Shown here: one piece after another, positions 1 to 6,892 of the stretch
Numbering within the stretch: position 1 is the first letter of the stretch
Layout: each line of letters starts with the position of its first letter
Source of the DNA: Campylobacteraceae bacterium
GTDB taxonomy: Bacteria > Campylobacterota > Campylobacteria > Campylobacterales > Sulfurovaceae
Reading direction: 5' to 3'
Assembly: GCA_026985495.1 (NCBI GenBank)
Contig: JALSQJ010000078.1
Location: 1-14,399, forward strand
Length of the DNA stretch: 14,399 bases
Notes under the pieces: model-generated
What the model was told of the DNA's origin: nothing
What the model saw: the letters and a program-made list of their open reading frames with translations, nothing else
Databases searched by the model: none
Made by a program: the position numbers and the translations under genes

Positions 1-1
1 A

Positions 2-268
2 GGTGAGTTAGAGGTGGAAGAGTGGAGAAAAATAGAGCAACTTAAAAGCTACTCTTTTGCACCTGCTGGTACATTTGGTTACTCTAAAGCAGAGGTAACA
101 AAAGGTGGAGTAGTGGTTGATGAGATAGATGCAAGTTCTATGATGAGTAGAAGAGTTGATGGACTCTACTTTTTAGGCGAAGTGTTAGATGTAACAGGTG
201 AGCTTGGTGGTTATAATTTTCAGTGGGCATTCTCTTCTGCGTATGTCTGTGCAAAGGGGTTAGAGTGA
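2..268 (+). CDS. BaiN/HI0933-type FAD-dependent oxidoreductase, C-terminal fragment
   Basis: This is the 3' end of a gene; the reading frame is open to the left window edge, so the true start lies outside. About 88 codons are visible. They carry the family's C-terminal FAD-binding signature: a GGV segment, then a DGLYFLGEVLDVTGELGG block and YNFQWAFSSA. This corresponds to the conserved end of the HI0933/BaiN ('aminoacetone oxidase') flavoprotein family, in which the GE-LD-GGYN block closes the FAD site. The precise substrate of most family members is unknown, so only a flavin-dependent cytoplasmic oxidoreductase is supported. The stop codon TGA at 266-268 overlaps the GTG start of the next gene (GTGA), so the two are probably translationally coupled. 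The family call is firm; the function is not. Confidence 0.88.
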   Translation, partial: GELEVEEWRKIEQLKSYSFAPAGTFGYSKAEVTKGGVVVDEIDASSMMSRRVDGLYFLGEVLDVTGELGGYNFQWAFSSAYVCAKGLE

Positions 269-1008
269 GAAGAGTAGTTTTAGTGGGAGTTATAGGACTC
301 TTTTTTAGTGCGTGTACTGAGGTAGCCAAGGTTGCTCCTTTGGCAAAAAAAGATACTATAAAAAATAGTGAGGTTACAGAGCGTAATGTGACTGTATCTT
401 CTAAAAAAAATAGTGAAAAAGAAGATGTTCATGTTTTAGAGAATATCTTTGATGATGAACTATATTTTGAGCTTGATAAAGTGAGTAAGAGAAGAAAAGT
501 TAATGTGGTTATTAACCACTTAGATGCCTATCCATGGGAGAAAAAGGAACTTAAAAAAGCCTATAAAAAACATTCTAAACTTTGGTCAAAAAAGCAGTCA
601 TCAGATTTTAAAAAGATTTTAGAAGAGGATAGCTATTTAGCTCTATGTAGTGATGTTAGATATTGGGAAAATTTAGAGTTTGAAGAGAGTGAACCACAGC
701 GAGATGTTTTACAATCTCTACTCTTAATACGTTATTTACATAATTTAGCTCATGGTTGTCCAAAATGGGTTGAGAGTAAGGTTAAGGGAGAAAATAGTAA
801 AAAATTTATGCATACTAAGCATATTTTATCACTTTTGCCTCATGAGGTGATTATTGGTAAATTAATGAAAATCTTAGCTCCTAAAGAGAGAGAATTTCGT
901 AAAATGGTTAAGCAGTATCACAATAAAAAATCAGATGAGTTACGATTAAAGATTGAAAATATGAAGCATAATGCACTTCATCCAAATTATAGAGTAAAAG
1001 AGAATTAA
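265..1008 (+). CDS. Unrecognised lipoprotein, about 247 aa
   Basis: I do not recognise a functional family. The frame could open at GTG 223, but GTG 265 is preferred. It overlaps the upstream stop as GTGA and has an AGGGG element about six bases before it. It also starts a textbook lipoprotein signal: RR, a hydrophobic stretch of about 11 residues, then FSAC with the lipidated Cys at residue 17. The Phe at lipobox position -3 is slightly unusual. Residues of about 20-75 are Lys/Ser/Glu-rich and probably disordered. The rest is highly charged and helical, with a basic segment around 95-120 rich in KK and a hydrophobic helix near 155-165 (LLLIRYLHNLAHGC). It is probably anchored in a membrane facing the periplasm. 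The stop overlaps the next ATG by one base (TAATG), placing it in an operon with the alpha/beta hydrolase. Confidence 0.75.
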   Translation: MRRVVLVGVIGLFFSACTEVAKVAPLAKKDTIKNSEVTERNVTVSSKKNSEKEDVHVLENIFDDELYFELDKVSKRRKVNVVINHLDAYPWEKKELKKAYKKHSKLWSKKQSSDFKKILEEDSYLALCSDVRYWENLEFEESEPQRDVLQSLLLIRYLHNLAHGCPKWVESKVKGENSKKFMHTKHILSLLPHEVIIGKLMKILAPKEREFRKMVKQYHNKKSDELRLKIENMKHNALHPNYRVKEN

Positions 1009-1733
1009 TGGCACAAAAAGTAGTTGAGTATAAAAATCAAGAGTTCAGAGTAAGTTATGAGATAGTTAACCCCTCTTTAGAAGAGTCTATAGTGGTTCTA
1101 CATGGTTGGGGAAGCAATAAAGAGATTATGAAACAGGCGTTTGGAAAAGAGTTAAGTGACTATAAACATATCTATATTGATATGCCAGGGTTTGGTGCAA
1201 GTAGTAATGAGATGATATTGACCACTAAAGATTATGGAGAGATTATAAAACTTTTTTTAGAGTTGTTACATCTTAAACCACTTGTTGTTATGGGACACTC
1301 TTTTGGTGGAAAAGTTGCTACACTTCTTGCTCCTTCATATTTGGTATTGCTCTCTTCAGCAGGAGTAGTGACTGAAAAACCTTGGTCAGTTAAGATTAAA
1401 ATTGCAACGTTTAAGTTTTTAAAACCACTTGGTATGAAAAAGATAAGAGAGCTTTTTGTATCATCAGATGTACAGGGAATGAGTCATGAGATGTATGAGA
1501 CCTTTAAAAATGTGGTTGATGAAGATTTTGAAAATGAGTTTTCCAAATCTAAAAGTAGAGCGTTATGTTTTTGGGGTATTGATGATACTGCTACACCACT
1601 CTATACAGGTGAAAAAATTGCTAATATTATAGAAAATTCAAAGTTTTACCCTTTAGAGGGTGACCACTTTTTCTTTCTAAAACATGCTAACTTTATATCT
1701 AATGAGATACTAAAAGAGCTAAAAGATGTTTAA
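1008..1733 (+). CDS. Alpha/beta-hydrolase fold protein
   Basis: This 241-aa protein is a complete small alpha/beta hydrolase without a signal peptide, so probably cytoplasmic. Visible landmarks in order: HGWGSN at 32-37 (oxyanion-hole region), DMPGFGAS at 58-65, the nucleophile elbow GHSFGG at 96-101 with Ser98, the acid region WGIDDTATP at 189-197 (Asp192 or Asp193), and GDH at 218-220 giving the catalytic His220. The full Ser-Asp-His triad is therefore present. Family members range from esterases to C-C bond hydrolases and haloperoxidase-like enzymes; nothing here fixes the substrate. It is expressed with the upstream lipoprotein through a 1-base TAATG overlap. A 65-base gap with a likely promoter separates it from accD, so it probably belongs to the upstream transcription unit. 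Confidence 0.9.
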   Translation: MAQKVVEYKNQEFRVSYEIVNPSLEESIVVLHGWGSNKEIMKQAFGKELSDYKHIYIDMPGFGASSNEMILTTKDYGEIIKLFLELLHLKPLVVMGHSFGGKVATLLAPSYLVLLSSAGVVTEKPWSVKIKIATFKFLKPLGMKKIRELFVSSDVQGMSHEMYETFKNVVDEDFENEFSKSKSRALCFWGIDDTATPLYTGEKIANIIENSKFYPLEGDHFFFLKHANFISNEILKELKDV

Positions 1734-1761
1734 ACTTCTCTTTAACTTAGTCTCTTTATGG

Positions 1762-1767
1762 TATTAT
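1762..1767 (+). promoter_or_regulatory. Candidate -10 box before accD
   Basis: TATTAT (5 of 6 to TATAAT), preceded by TGG, lies 31 bases before the accD ATG in the only sizeable gap of this gene run. No good -35 is seen (TTTAAC is 15 bases upstream), which is normal for Campylobacterota sigma-70 promoters. It would give a leader of roughly 25 bases containing GGAG at 1787-1790. Confidence 0.45.
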
Positions 1768-1798
1768 TCCAACAATAAAAACTATCGGAGCCTATAGA

Positions 1799-2671
1799 AT
1801 GAATTTTGCAAATCTTTTTTCTAATATGATAAACAGCAGTGAAGAGACAAAAGATGAGAAGAGTAATTGGATTAAGTGTCCAAAATGTTTAGCTCTTATG
1901 TACTACAAAGAGGTTGAGTTAAAATGTAATGTCTGTCCAAAATGTAACCATCATTTTAGAATTAATGCAGCTAAACGTCAAGAGTTTCTTTGCGATGAGG
2001 GTAGTTTTGTAGAGTATGATGCTTCGTTGGCTCCTGTTGACCCTTTAAAGTTTATTGATAAAAAATCATATAAAAAGCGTTTAGATGAAGCAAAAATCAA
2101 AACAGGAAAAACCTCTTCAGTTGTTAGTGGTTCATGTACTATTAATGGCATTGAGACAGAACTAGTTATATTTGATTTCTCTTTTATGGGTGGAAGTTTA
2201 GGCTCGGTAGAGGGTGAGAAGATTGTTCGCTCTATTAATCGTGCTATTGAGAAGAGATGTGGATTTATTATTATCTCTGCTTCTGGTGGTGCAAGAATGC
2301 AAGAGAGTACTTTTTCTCTACTTCAAATGAGTAAAACATCAGCTGCACTTAATCGTTTACATAATCATGGGTTACCATTTATCTCTTTGTTAACTGACCC
2401 AACCATGGGTGGAGTATCTGCCTCTTTTGCAATGTTGGGTGACATTATTATTGCTGAACCAGGTGCATTGATTGGGTTTGCAGGGCAGAGAGTTATTAAA
2501 CAGACAGTTGGTGTTGACTTACCAGAGGGCTTTCAGCGTTCAGAGTTTCTTCTTGAGCATGGATTGATTGATATGATTGTAGATAGAAATGATATGAAAG
2601 AGACTATCTCTGGACTCTTAAAACTCTTTTTGGAAGATAATCCTAGAATTATTAAAAAAGAGGCATCTTAA
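1799..2671 (+). CDS. accD: Acetyl-CoA carboxylase carboxyltransferase subunit beta
   Basis: AccD pairs with AccA to transfer carboxyl from carboxybiotin on AccB to acetyl-CoA, making malonyl-CoA for fatty-acid synthesis in the cytoplasm. The 290-aa length is normal. The N-terminal zinc ribbon is intact (CPKC at 27-30 and CPKC at 46-49). The crotonase-fold carboxyltransferase domain follows, with [12 protein letters not shown] at 129-140, [10 protein letters not shown] at 160-169, [13 protein letters not shown] at 199-211 and [15 protein letters not shown] at 241-255. The ATG start has GGAG eight bases upstream. It is followed after 10 bases by rlmH, then dksA, a membrane protein and dusB, the order I recall for Campylobacter jejuni, so this is probably the head of that operon. 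Confidence 0.97.
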   Translation: MNFANLFSNMINSSEETKDEKSNWIKCPKCLALMYYKEVELKCNVCPKCNHHFRINAAKRQEFLCDEGSFVEYDASLAPVDPLKFIDKKSYKKRLDEAKIKTGKTSSVVSGSCTINGIETELVIFDFSFMGGSLGSVEGEKIVRSINRAIEKRCGFIIISASGGARMQESTFSLLQMSKTSAALNRLHNHGLPFISLLTDPTMGGVSASFAMLGDIIIAEPGALIGFAGQRVIKQTVGVDLPEGFQRSEFLLEHGLIDMIVDRNDMKETISGLLKLFLEDNPRIIKKEAS

Positions 2672-2681
2672 CTTATTTTTT

Positions 2682-3143
2682 ATGAAAATTAATATCTATA
2701 TTATTGAAAAAAAATCTAAAGATAAACTATATGCACCTCTTATTGAACATTATCTTAAAATTTTAAAACCCTTTGCAAAAGTGGAGGTTTTTGAAATATA
2801 TACAAAAGATATAAACAGAGCACACGACATTTCCACAGAAGCTTCACAAAAATCATATACCCTTGCATTAGAAGCATACTTAAAAGGGGCTTATAATATT
2901 TCCTTAAATCCAGATAGCAAACAACTTGATAGTTATGAGTTTTCAAATTTGTTTAAGGATAGAGGGGTAGTAAACTTCTTTATTGGTGGAGCTTATGGGC
3001 TTGAGAGCCATTTTTTGAACAAATGTAATAGTGCTATATCTTTGGGTAAAATTACGATGTCACATAAACTGGCAAAAGTAGTATTAATGGAACAGATTTT
3101 TAGAGGATTAACTATTTTAAATAATCATCCATATCATAAATAA
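2682..3143 (+). CDS. rlmH: 23S rRNA pseudouridine-1915 N3-methyltransferase RlmH
   Basis: RlmH is a SPOUT-class methyltransferase that methylates pseudouridine 1915 in helix 69 of 23S rRNA on the assembled 70S ribosome. The 153-aa length matches the usual size of about 155. The C-terminal SAM-binding trefoil knot is visible: FFIGGAYGL at 99-107, the SLGKITMSHKLAK segment at 120-132, and the family's closing NHPYHK at 148-153. The first strand MKINIYIIEKK is typical. The ATG lies 10 bases after the accD stop behind a U-rich leader without a Shine-Dalgarno sequence; translation may depend on reinitiation from accD. It sits in the accD-dksA-dusB run. Confidence 0.95.
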   Translation: MKINIYIIEKKSKDKLYAPLIEHYLKILKPFAKVEVFEIYTKDINRAHDISTEASQKSYTLALEAYLKGAYNISLNPDSKQLDSYEFSNLFKDRGVVNFFIGGAYGLESHFLNKCNSAISLGKITMSHKLAKVVLMEQIFRGLTILNNHPYHK

Positions 3144-3160
3144 TTTAGGAGAGTAAAACA

Positions 3161-3511
3161 GTGTTGAATGCAACAGATATAAATTTTTTTAAGAGAGCAT
3201 TAGAAGAACGAAAATTAAAAATAGAAAAAAATTTAAACTTAACTTCAGTAGAGATGACTGATATGAGAAGAAATGATTTAAGAGATGAAGGTGACCATGC
3301 ATCAATGTCATTGGAAACAGCAGTTGACAATGCTATTTTAGATCAACAATCTAAAGAATTAGCAGAAATTGAACTAGCTTTAGATAAAATTGAAAACAAT
3401 CTTTATGGTGTATGTGAAATGTGTGAAGATGAGATTAATATTGAACGATTAAAAGTTAAAATTTTCGCACGATACTGTATTAACTGTAGAGAAATTATAG
3501 AAAAAGAGTAA
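3161..3511 (+). CDS. dksA: DksA/TraR-family zinc-finger transcription regulator
   Basis: DksA binds the RNA polymerase secondary channel and, with ppGpp, adjusts rRNA and amino-acid promoters during starvation. The 116-aa protein is shorter than the E. coli form (151 aa), as expected for Campylobacterota. Its zinc finger is complete: CEMC at 85-88, 17 residues, CINC at 106-109. The N-terminal part is a predicted helical hairpin. At its tip lies D42-EG-D45-H-A47, matching the DxxDxA motif that E. coli DksA needs for activity, so a true DksA role is likelier than a TraR-like protein of unknown role. The start is GTG with GGAG nine bases upstream; TTG one codon on is possible but less well spaced. 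It lies 17 bases after rlmH and 16 bases before the next gene. Confidence 0.93.
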   Translation: MLNATDINFFKRALEERKLKIEKNLNLTSVEMTDMRRNDLRDEGDHASMSLETAVDNAILDQQSKELAEIELALDKIENNLYGVCEMCEDEINIERLKVKIFARYCINCREIIEKE

Positions 3512-3527
3512 AATCGAAGGAGTCTCA

Positions 3528-4568
3528 ATGCGTTTAGGTTTATATATAATAGCATCAATTGTTTTAATGTCAATTGTTGGTATATTTGTATATACAATTA
3601 ATCCAGGAAATTATACTATAGAAGAGTTTGGTATTCCTGTTACAATCCCTATAGCTGTTTGGATTGTAGCCCCAATGTTGATGTTAATGGTTGCATCAGT
3701 AGTTCATATGATGTTCTATGGAACTAAGAACTTTTTTAAGTTTAAGAGATGGGAGAAAGATGCAGCGAGTTTAGATAATGCTCTATATTGGTCACTACTT
3801 CATCAGCCAAAAGCACATAAGTTTAATTTGCCACTTTTAAAGCAGACAGCATCTCTACTTTCTGTTTCAACAGTAAAAGTAGATGGTGCTGTTGATGATA
3901 TTTCAGATAAGTTAAGAGGTGCATTAACTTTGGTCTCTGAAATAGATAGAGGTGAGTATGTTGATTTGAAAGTACGAAAATTAGGAGATGAACTCTCTTC
4001 TGATAATCCATTGGTTGTAAAAAATTTAATGAATCGTCTTAATAAAGATGAAAATTTTGCAGAAGAGGTTCTTCAGAATAAAGAGGCTTATCCTGAAGAA
4101 CTTTTTAATGTAGCTTTGAAAAAATTTGCCTCTAATGCAACTTTTCCAAAGGCAAGAAAGTATATAAAAATATTTGATAAAGAGAATCTATTGACATTAC
4201 TATCAAGAGTAACGAAAGAGGAAGATTTAGGATTAACAAAAGATATTTTAGATGATTTCATTGTTGCGTTAGAGTCTAAGTTAGAGTGTGCAGATTACCT
4301 GATGATTGCTACATTAATGATGAAACATCTCTCTCCTACTGAAAACTTGAAGCTATGGCGTGAGTATGAGAAAAAATATCCAAAAGCTGAGATAGCTTAT
4401 CTGTATCTTCTTTTTGATTACGAGATGATTGATAAAGCAGGTGACTATTTAGATGAGCATGATGAACATGAATTTAAACGCTTTAGAGCATTGTATGACT
4501 TGAAAAAAGAGCATAAAAAATATAAAATTACAGATTTGATGAACATTCGTCATATTTGTGAAGCATAA
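3528..4568 (+). CDS. Membrane-anchored protein, LapA-like N-terminus plus helical cytoplasmic domain
   Basis: The name of this 346-aa protein is unknown to me, but its position between dksA and dusB is, from memory, conserved in Campylobacterota. Residues 4-23 and 41-63 are hydrophobic helices linked by a short polar loop (NPGNYTIEEFGIPV). A basic exit segment follows (FFKFKRWEKD, 69-78). This two-helix hairpin with cytoplasmic basic tail resembles LapA (DUF1049). The remaining 270 residues are soluble and mostly helical, with TPR-like helix pairs toward the end (for example LWREYEKKYPKAEIAYLYLLFDY around 280-305). LapA and LapB are separate genes in E. coli and control LPS synthesis; a fused equivalent is only my inference. 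The start has AAGGAG six bases upstream. The CDS call is firm; the function is open. Confidence 0.85.
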   Translation: MRLGLYIIASIVLMSIVGIFVYTINPGNYTIEEFGIPVTIPIAVWIVAPMLMLMVASVVHMMFYGTKNFFKFKRWEKDAASLDNALYWSLLHQPKAHKFNLPLLKQTASLLSVSTVKVDGAVDDISDKLRGALTLVSEIDRGEYVDLKVRKLGDELSSDNPLVVKNLMNRLNKDENFAEEVLQNKEAYPEELFNVALKKFASNATFPKARKYIKIFDKENLLTLLSRVTKEEDLGLTKDILDDFIVALESKLECADYLMIATLMMKHLSPTENLKLWREYEKKYPKAEIAYLYLLFDYEMIDKAGDYLDEHDEHEFKRFRALYDLKKEHKKYKITDLMNIRHICEA

Positions 4569-4586
4569 GCATAGATAGTATTATAT

Positions 4587-5552
4587 ATGCCTACGCTAGA
4601 CTTTTCCAAACCTCTGTTTGCCCTAGCACCTTTAGCAGGGTTTACAGATCTCCCTTTTCGTTCCGTTGTTAAGAAGTTTGGAGCCGACTTAACGGTTTCA
4701 GAGATGATAAGCTCTAACGCATTGGCATTTAAAAGTAAGAAAACATTTAAAATGTTAGAGAAAAGTGAGCTTGAGACACCATATAGCATACAGATTGCAG
4801 GTTCAAATTTAGAGATTATTCGTCAAGCAGTTGAACTGCTCAATGAACAAAACGGTATAGATATTATTGATTTAAACTGTGGGTGTCCTGCACCAAAAGT
4901 AGTTAATAATCTACAAGGCTCTTCTCTTCTTACAGATTTACCTCGTATGGCAGAGACTATTAAAACCATTAAAAAGTATTCAAATAAAGAGTACACTTCT
5001 GTAAAGATGCGTTTAGGGTTTAATGAAAAAAATCATATTGAACAGGCTAAACTTTGTGAAGATAGTGGTGCAGACTATATTGCAGTGCATGGTCGTACTA
5101 AAGCAGGTAAATATAAAGCAGCTGTTGATTATGATGCATTAAAAGAGGTTGTAGAGTCAGTTAAAATACCTGTTTTAGTAAATGGAGATATTGATAGCCC
5201 TCAAAAAGCAAAGTGGGTATTAGAACATACAGGTGCAGCAGGGGTTATGGTAGGACGTGGAGCAGTTGGACGACCATGGATGTTTCAGTTGATGAAAAAT
5301 TATATTAATGGTACAGGAGATGCTGAAGTTACCTCTTCCTTGGTTCAAGAGGTAGTTTTAGAACATTTTGACCAAATGGTTACTCACTATGGTGAGCATG
5401 GAGCTATTATATTTAGAAAGCATCTACACACATACTCAAAAGCTGGTTATGAAGGTGCATCAAAATTTAGAGACCTTGTTAATAGAATTGAAGATGTTAA
5501 TGAGATGAGAGATGCTACTAAAGAGTTTTTCTCTCAAGAGTATATTAATTAA
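4587..5552 (+). CDS. dusB: tRNA-dihydrouridine synthase (DusB type)
   Basis: Dus enzymes use FMN and NADPH to reduce uridine to dihydrouridine in the tRNA D-loop. This 321-aa protein has the normal length and all landmarks: APLAGFTDLPFR at 14-25, the catalytic-cysteine motif DLNCGCPAPKV at 95-105 (Cys100), the flavin phosphate-binding segments VHGRT at 167-171 and VNGDI at 198-202, GRGAVGRPW at 223-231, and a C-terminal helical tRNA-binding domain with FRKHLHTYSKAGY. The overall pattern matches DusB/NifR3 better than DusA or DusC. There is no clear Shine-Dalgarno sequence in the 18 bases after the upstream stop, so it probably relies on coupling. It is the last gene of the accD run; the gene beyond is convergent. 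Confidence 0.95.
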   Translation: MPTLDFSKPLFALAPLAGFTDLPFRSVVKKFGADLTVSEMISSNALAFKSKKTFKMLEKSELETPYSIQIAGSNLEIIRQAVELLNEQNGIDIIDLNCGCPAPKVVNNLQGSSLLTDLPRMAETIKTIKKYSNKEYTSVKMRLGFNEKNHIEQAKLCEDSGADYIAVHGRTKAGKYKAAVDYDALKEVVESVKIPVLVNGDIDSPQKAKWVLEHTGAAGVMVGRGAVGRPWMFQLMKNYINGTGDAEVTSSLVQEVVLEHFDQMVTHYGEHGAIIFRKHLHTYSKAGYEGASKFRDLVNRIEDVNEMRDATKEFFSQEYIN

Positions 5553-5559
5553 TATACTC
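5538..5559. repeat. Perfect 22-base palindrome across the dusB stop codon
   Basis: Eleven-base arms (GAGTATATTAA and its exact complement) meet with no spacer, covering the last dusB codons and its stop. There is no T-run after it on either strand, so it is not a standard intrinsic terminator. It may still form a 3'-end hairpin that limits read-through into the convergent lipoprotein gene. Confidence 0.5.
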
Positions 5560-5583
5560 ATTGGAATAATTGAAGATAAGATT

Positions 5584-5871
5584 TTAATCTTTACCTTTTT
5601 TTAAATAGTCATGGTGACAGATAGGACACTCTATATACTCATGACCATTATGTTGCTTATGTTGTGCAGATGAGAGTTTAAATTTTGAACGACAATTGAC
5701 ACAAATAACTTCATTTGGATTTCTTCGTCTGGCTTGTGGAAATTTATTGCTATTATTTACTTGTTGGTAGGCATCATTGTTAATGGTTGCTTTAGGTTTA
5801 CTGTTATTACACCCGATAAAGAGAAGAGTAACAAAGAGGAGAGAGGCTAAGGTCAGAGGTAATGCTTTCAT
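5584..5871 (-). CDS. Small lipoprotein with Cys4 zinc-ribbon domain
   Basis: This 95-aa protein starts at ATG 5871, which has AAGGA six bases upstream and begins a clean lipoprotein signal; an ATG 10 codons earlier would spoil the signal peptide. Residues 1-20 form the signal (LLFVTLLFIG) with lipobox FIGC and lipidated Cys21. After a polar, Asn/Lys-rich linker comes a Cys4 module: CVNC at 57-60 and CPIC at 82-85, with several His residues between and after (H71, H74, H77, H86, H87). This is a compact rubredoxin/zinc-ribbon-like metal site on a lipid anchor, presumably periplasmic. I do not recognise the family. It lies 57 bases downstream of a co-oriented methyltransferase but has its own candidate promoter. 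Confidence 0.8.
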   Translation of the reverse strand: MKALPLTLASLLFVTLLFIGCNNSKPKATINNDAYQQVNNSNKFPQARRRNPNEVICVNCRSKFKLSSAQHKQHNGHEYIECPICHHDYLKKGKD

Positions 5872-5877
5872 GTTTAA

Positions 5878-5882
5878 TCCTT
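5878..5882 (-). promoter_or_regulatory. Shine-Dalgarno fixing the lipoprotein start
   Basis: AAGGA on the minus strand, six bases before ATG 5871. It supports that start over the longer frame opening at 5901. Confidence 0.6.
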
Positions 5883-5899
5883 TTGTGATGTAAAACTTC

Positions 5900-5905
5900 A
5901 TTATA
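5900..5905 (-). promoter_or_regulatory. Candidate -10 box for the zinc-ribbon lipoprotein
   Basis: A perfect TATAAT on the minus strand lies about 28 bases before the lipoprotein ATG, in the 57-base gap after the methyltransferase stop. The -35 region (TAGATT, 17 bases upstream) is poor, as usual for this phylum. It suggests the lipoprotein can be transcribed on its own. Confidence 0.5.
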
Positions 5906-5928
5906 GTACAATCTTATAAAAGAATCTA

Positions 5929-6819
5929 TTAAAAATTAATTTTAGTTGCTGTAATAAAGATATACTCACGACCTGTAATCGTGACTCTAAACTTCTTCTG
6001 TTGTAGGTATCTCTTCGTAAAAATAACATCATTAAAAAGAAGTGACATTTCAGAGTAGGGGTAGTTTGGAGCTTTTGCACCATAGATAAGCTCATTATCT
6101 ATCCATCGAGAGTTTGGAAAACCTAAAATAAACGAACCATTAGATGTTAAATGATTTTGTACTAATGACATTAGAAAAGGTTTATAGTTAATCTCTGGAG
6201 TTTGAAATGTTCCAATACTTATGATTAAATCTGCTTTTGGAAGCTCTAACTTATTAAGTAGATTAATATCGTGTTGATAGAAGTAAAAGTTTTTTTGAGG
6301 AAAACGCTCTTTAGCAAAAGCTATAGCAGAAGCAGAGTGGTCAATGCCTCTAAAGTTTATTGTTTTAAATGACTCTTTATCAATCAACTCTTGAATAAGT
6401 TCAAACTCATCAGCTTTATTGATGCCTAAATTTAAAATTTCTTTTCGAGTAGATATTTTTACAGACTCTAAAGCTCTTTTGTACGCCAATAAAAAAGTTG
6501 GTTCGCTATTTTTATCAATAGTAAAAAACTTAGAGGTTATACCATATTTCTCTTTTTTGTCTATAACATTATCGTTATGAAAAGAGTTGTCTATATTGAG
6601 CTTTTGAAAAGTGAGTTCTATCTTTTTGTTAGAGACTATTTTAGGTGTTAACATTTTACAAAAGTGAAGTTCTGCTAAATTTATCCATGCTTTGTAGCCT
6701 AAAGCATTTTTTGAATTGTCTGGATTTGGCACAATAAATTTAATAGTTTTTTTAAAGGTTAGTTGCTTCTCTATCCATTGGTGAATGGTTAGAAGAGAGT
6801 CTGTTGTAAACTGTTTCAT
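5929..6819 (-). CDS. Class I SAM-dependent methyltransferase-like protein
   Basis: This 296-aa protein has about 120 N-terminal residues with no family I recognise, followed by a Rossmann methyltransferase domain. Motif I is ILNLGINKADE at 128-138, lacking the usual GxGxG glycines. The acidic residue after strand 2 is Asp160 (RGIDHSASAIAFAKERF), a QHDI segment sits at 182-185 and DLIISIGTFQ at 197-206 is the strand-4 motif. The C-terminus closes with the strand pair expected of class I enzymes (VTITGREYIFITA). The substrate is unknown; because motif I is degenerate, SAM use should not be assumed. It is transcribed divergently from the MnmC-like gene with 73 bases between. No Shine-Dalgarno is seen before the ATG, but TAAAAT lies just upstream, so a leaderless message is possible. 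Confidence 0.8.
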   Translation of the reverse strand: MKQFTTDSLLTIHQWIEKQLTFKKTIKFIVPNPDNSKNALGYKAWINLAELHFCKMLTPKIVSNKKIELTFQKLNIDNSFHNDNVIDKKEKYGITSKFFTIDKNSEPTFLLAYKRALESVKISTRKEILNLGINKADEFELIQELIDKESFKTINFRGIDHSASAIAFAKERFPQKNFYFYQHDINLLNKLELPKADLIISIGTFQTPEINYKPFLMSLVQNHLTSNGSFILGFPNSRWIDNELIYGAKAPNYPYSEMSLLFNDVIFTKRYLQQKKFRVTITGREYIFITATKINF

Positions 6820-6892
6820 AATGATATTTTAACCAATTTACGATAAGATAGCCGATAGAATTTAATGGGTTAATAATATAGGATATTAAAAA
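6820..6892. promoter_or_regulatory. Divergent promoter region
   Basis: The 73 bases between two divergent genes must hold both promoters. On minus, TAAAAT at 6831-6826 sits six bases before the ATG. On plus, TAGAAT at 6856-6861 (5 of 6 to TATAAT) would give a leader of about 25 bases with AGGAT at 6880-6884. Neither has a clear -35 box, so exact boxes are uncertain. Confidence 0.4.

Noticed and set aside
138..329. Minus-strand open frame antisense to the first two genes
   Set aside because: It is a shadow with low-complexity His/Thr/Leu-rich translation, no ribosome site, and it lies over two well-supported plus-strand genes.
4550..4789. Minus-strand open frame opposite the dusB start
   Set aside because: It overlaps the conserved N-terminus of dusB and shows no recognisable protein features.
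5578..5600. Intrinsic terminator between dusB and the convergent lipoprotein gene
   Set aside because: A short six-base stem with a two-base loop and imperfect T-run is present but overlaps the lipoprotein stop and is too weak to call.
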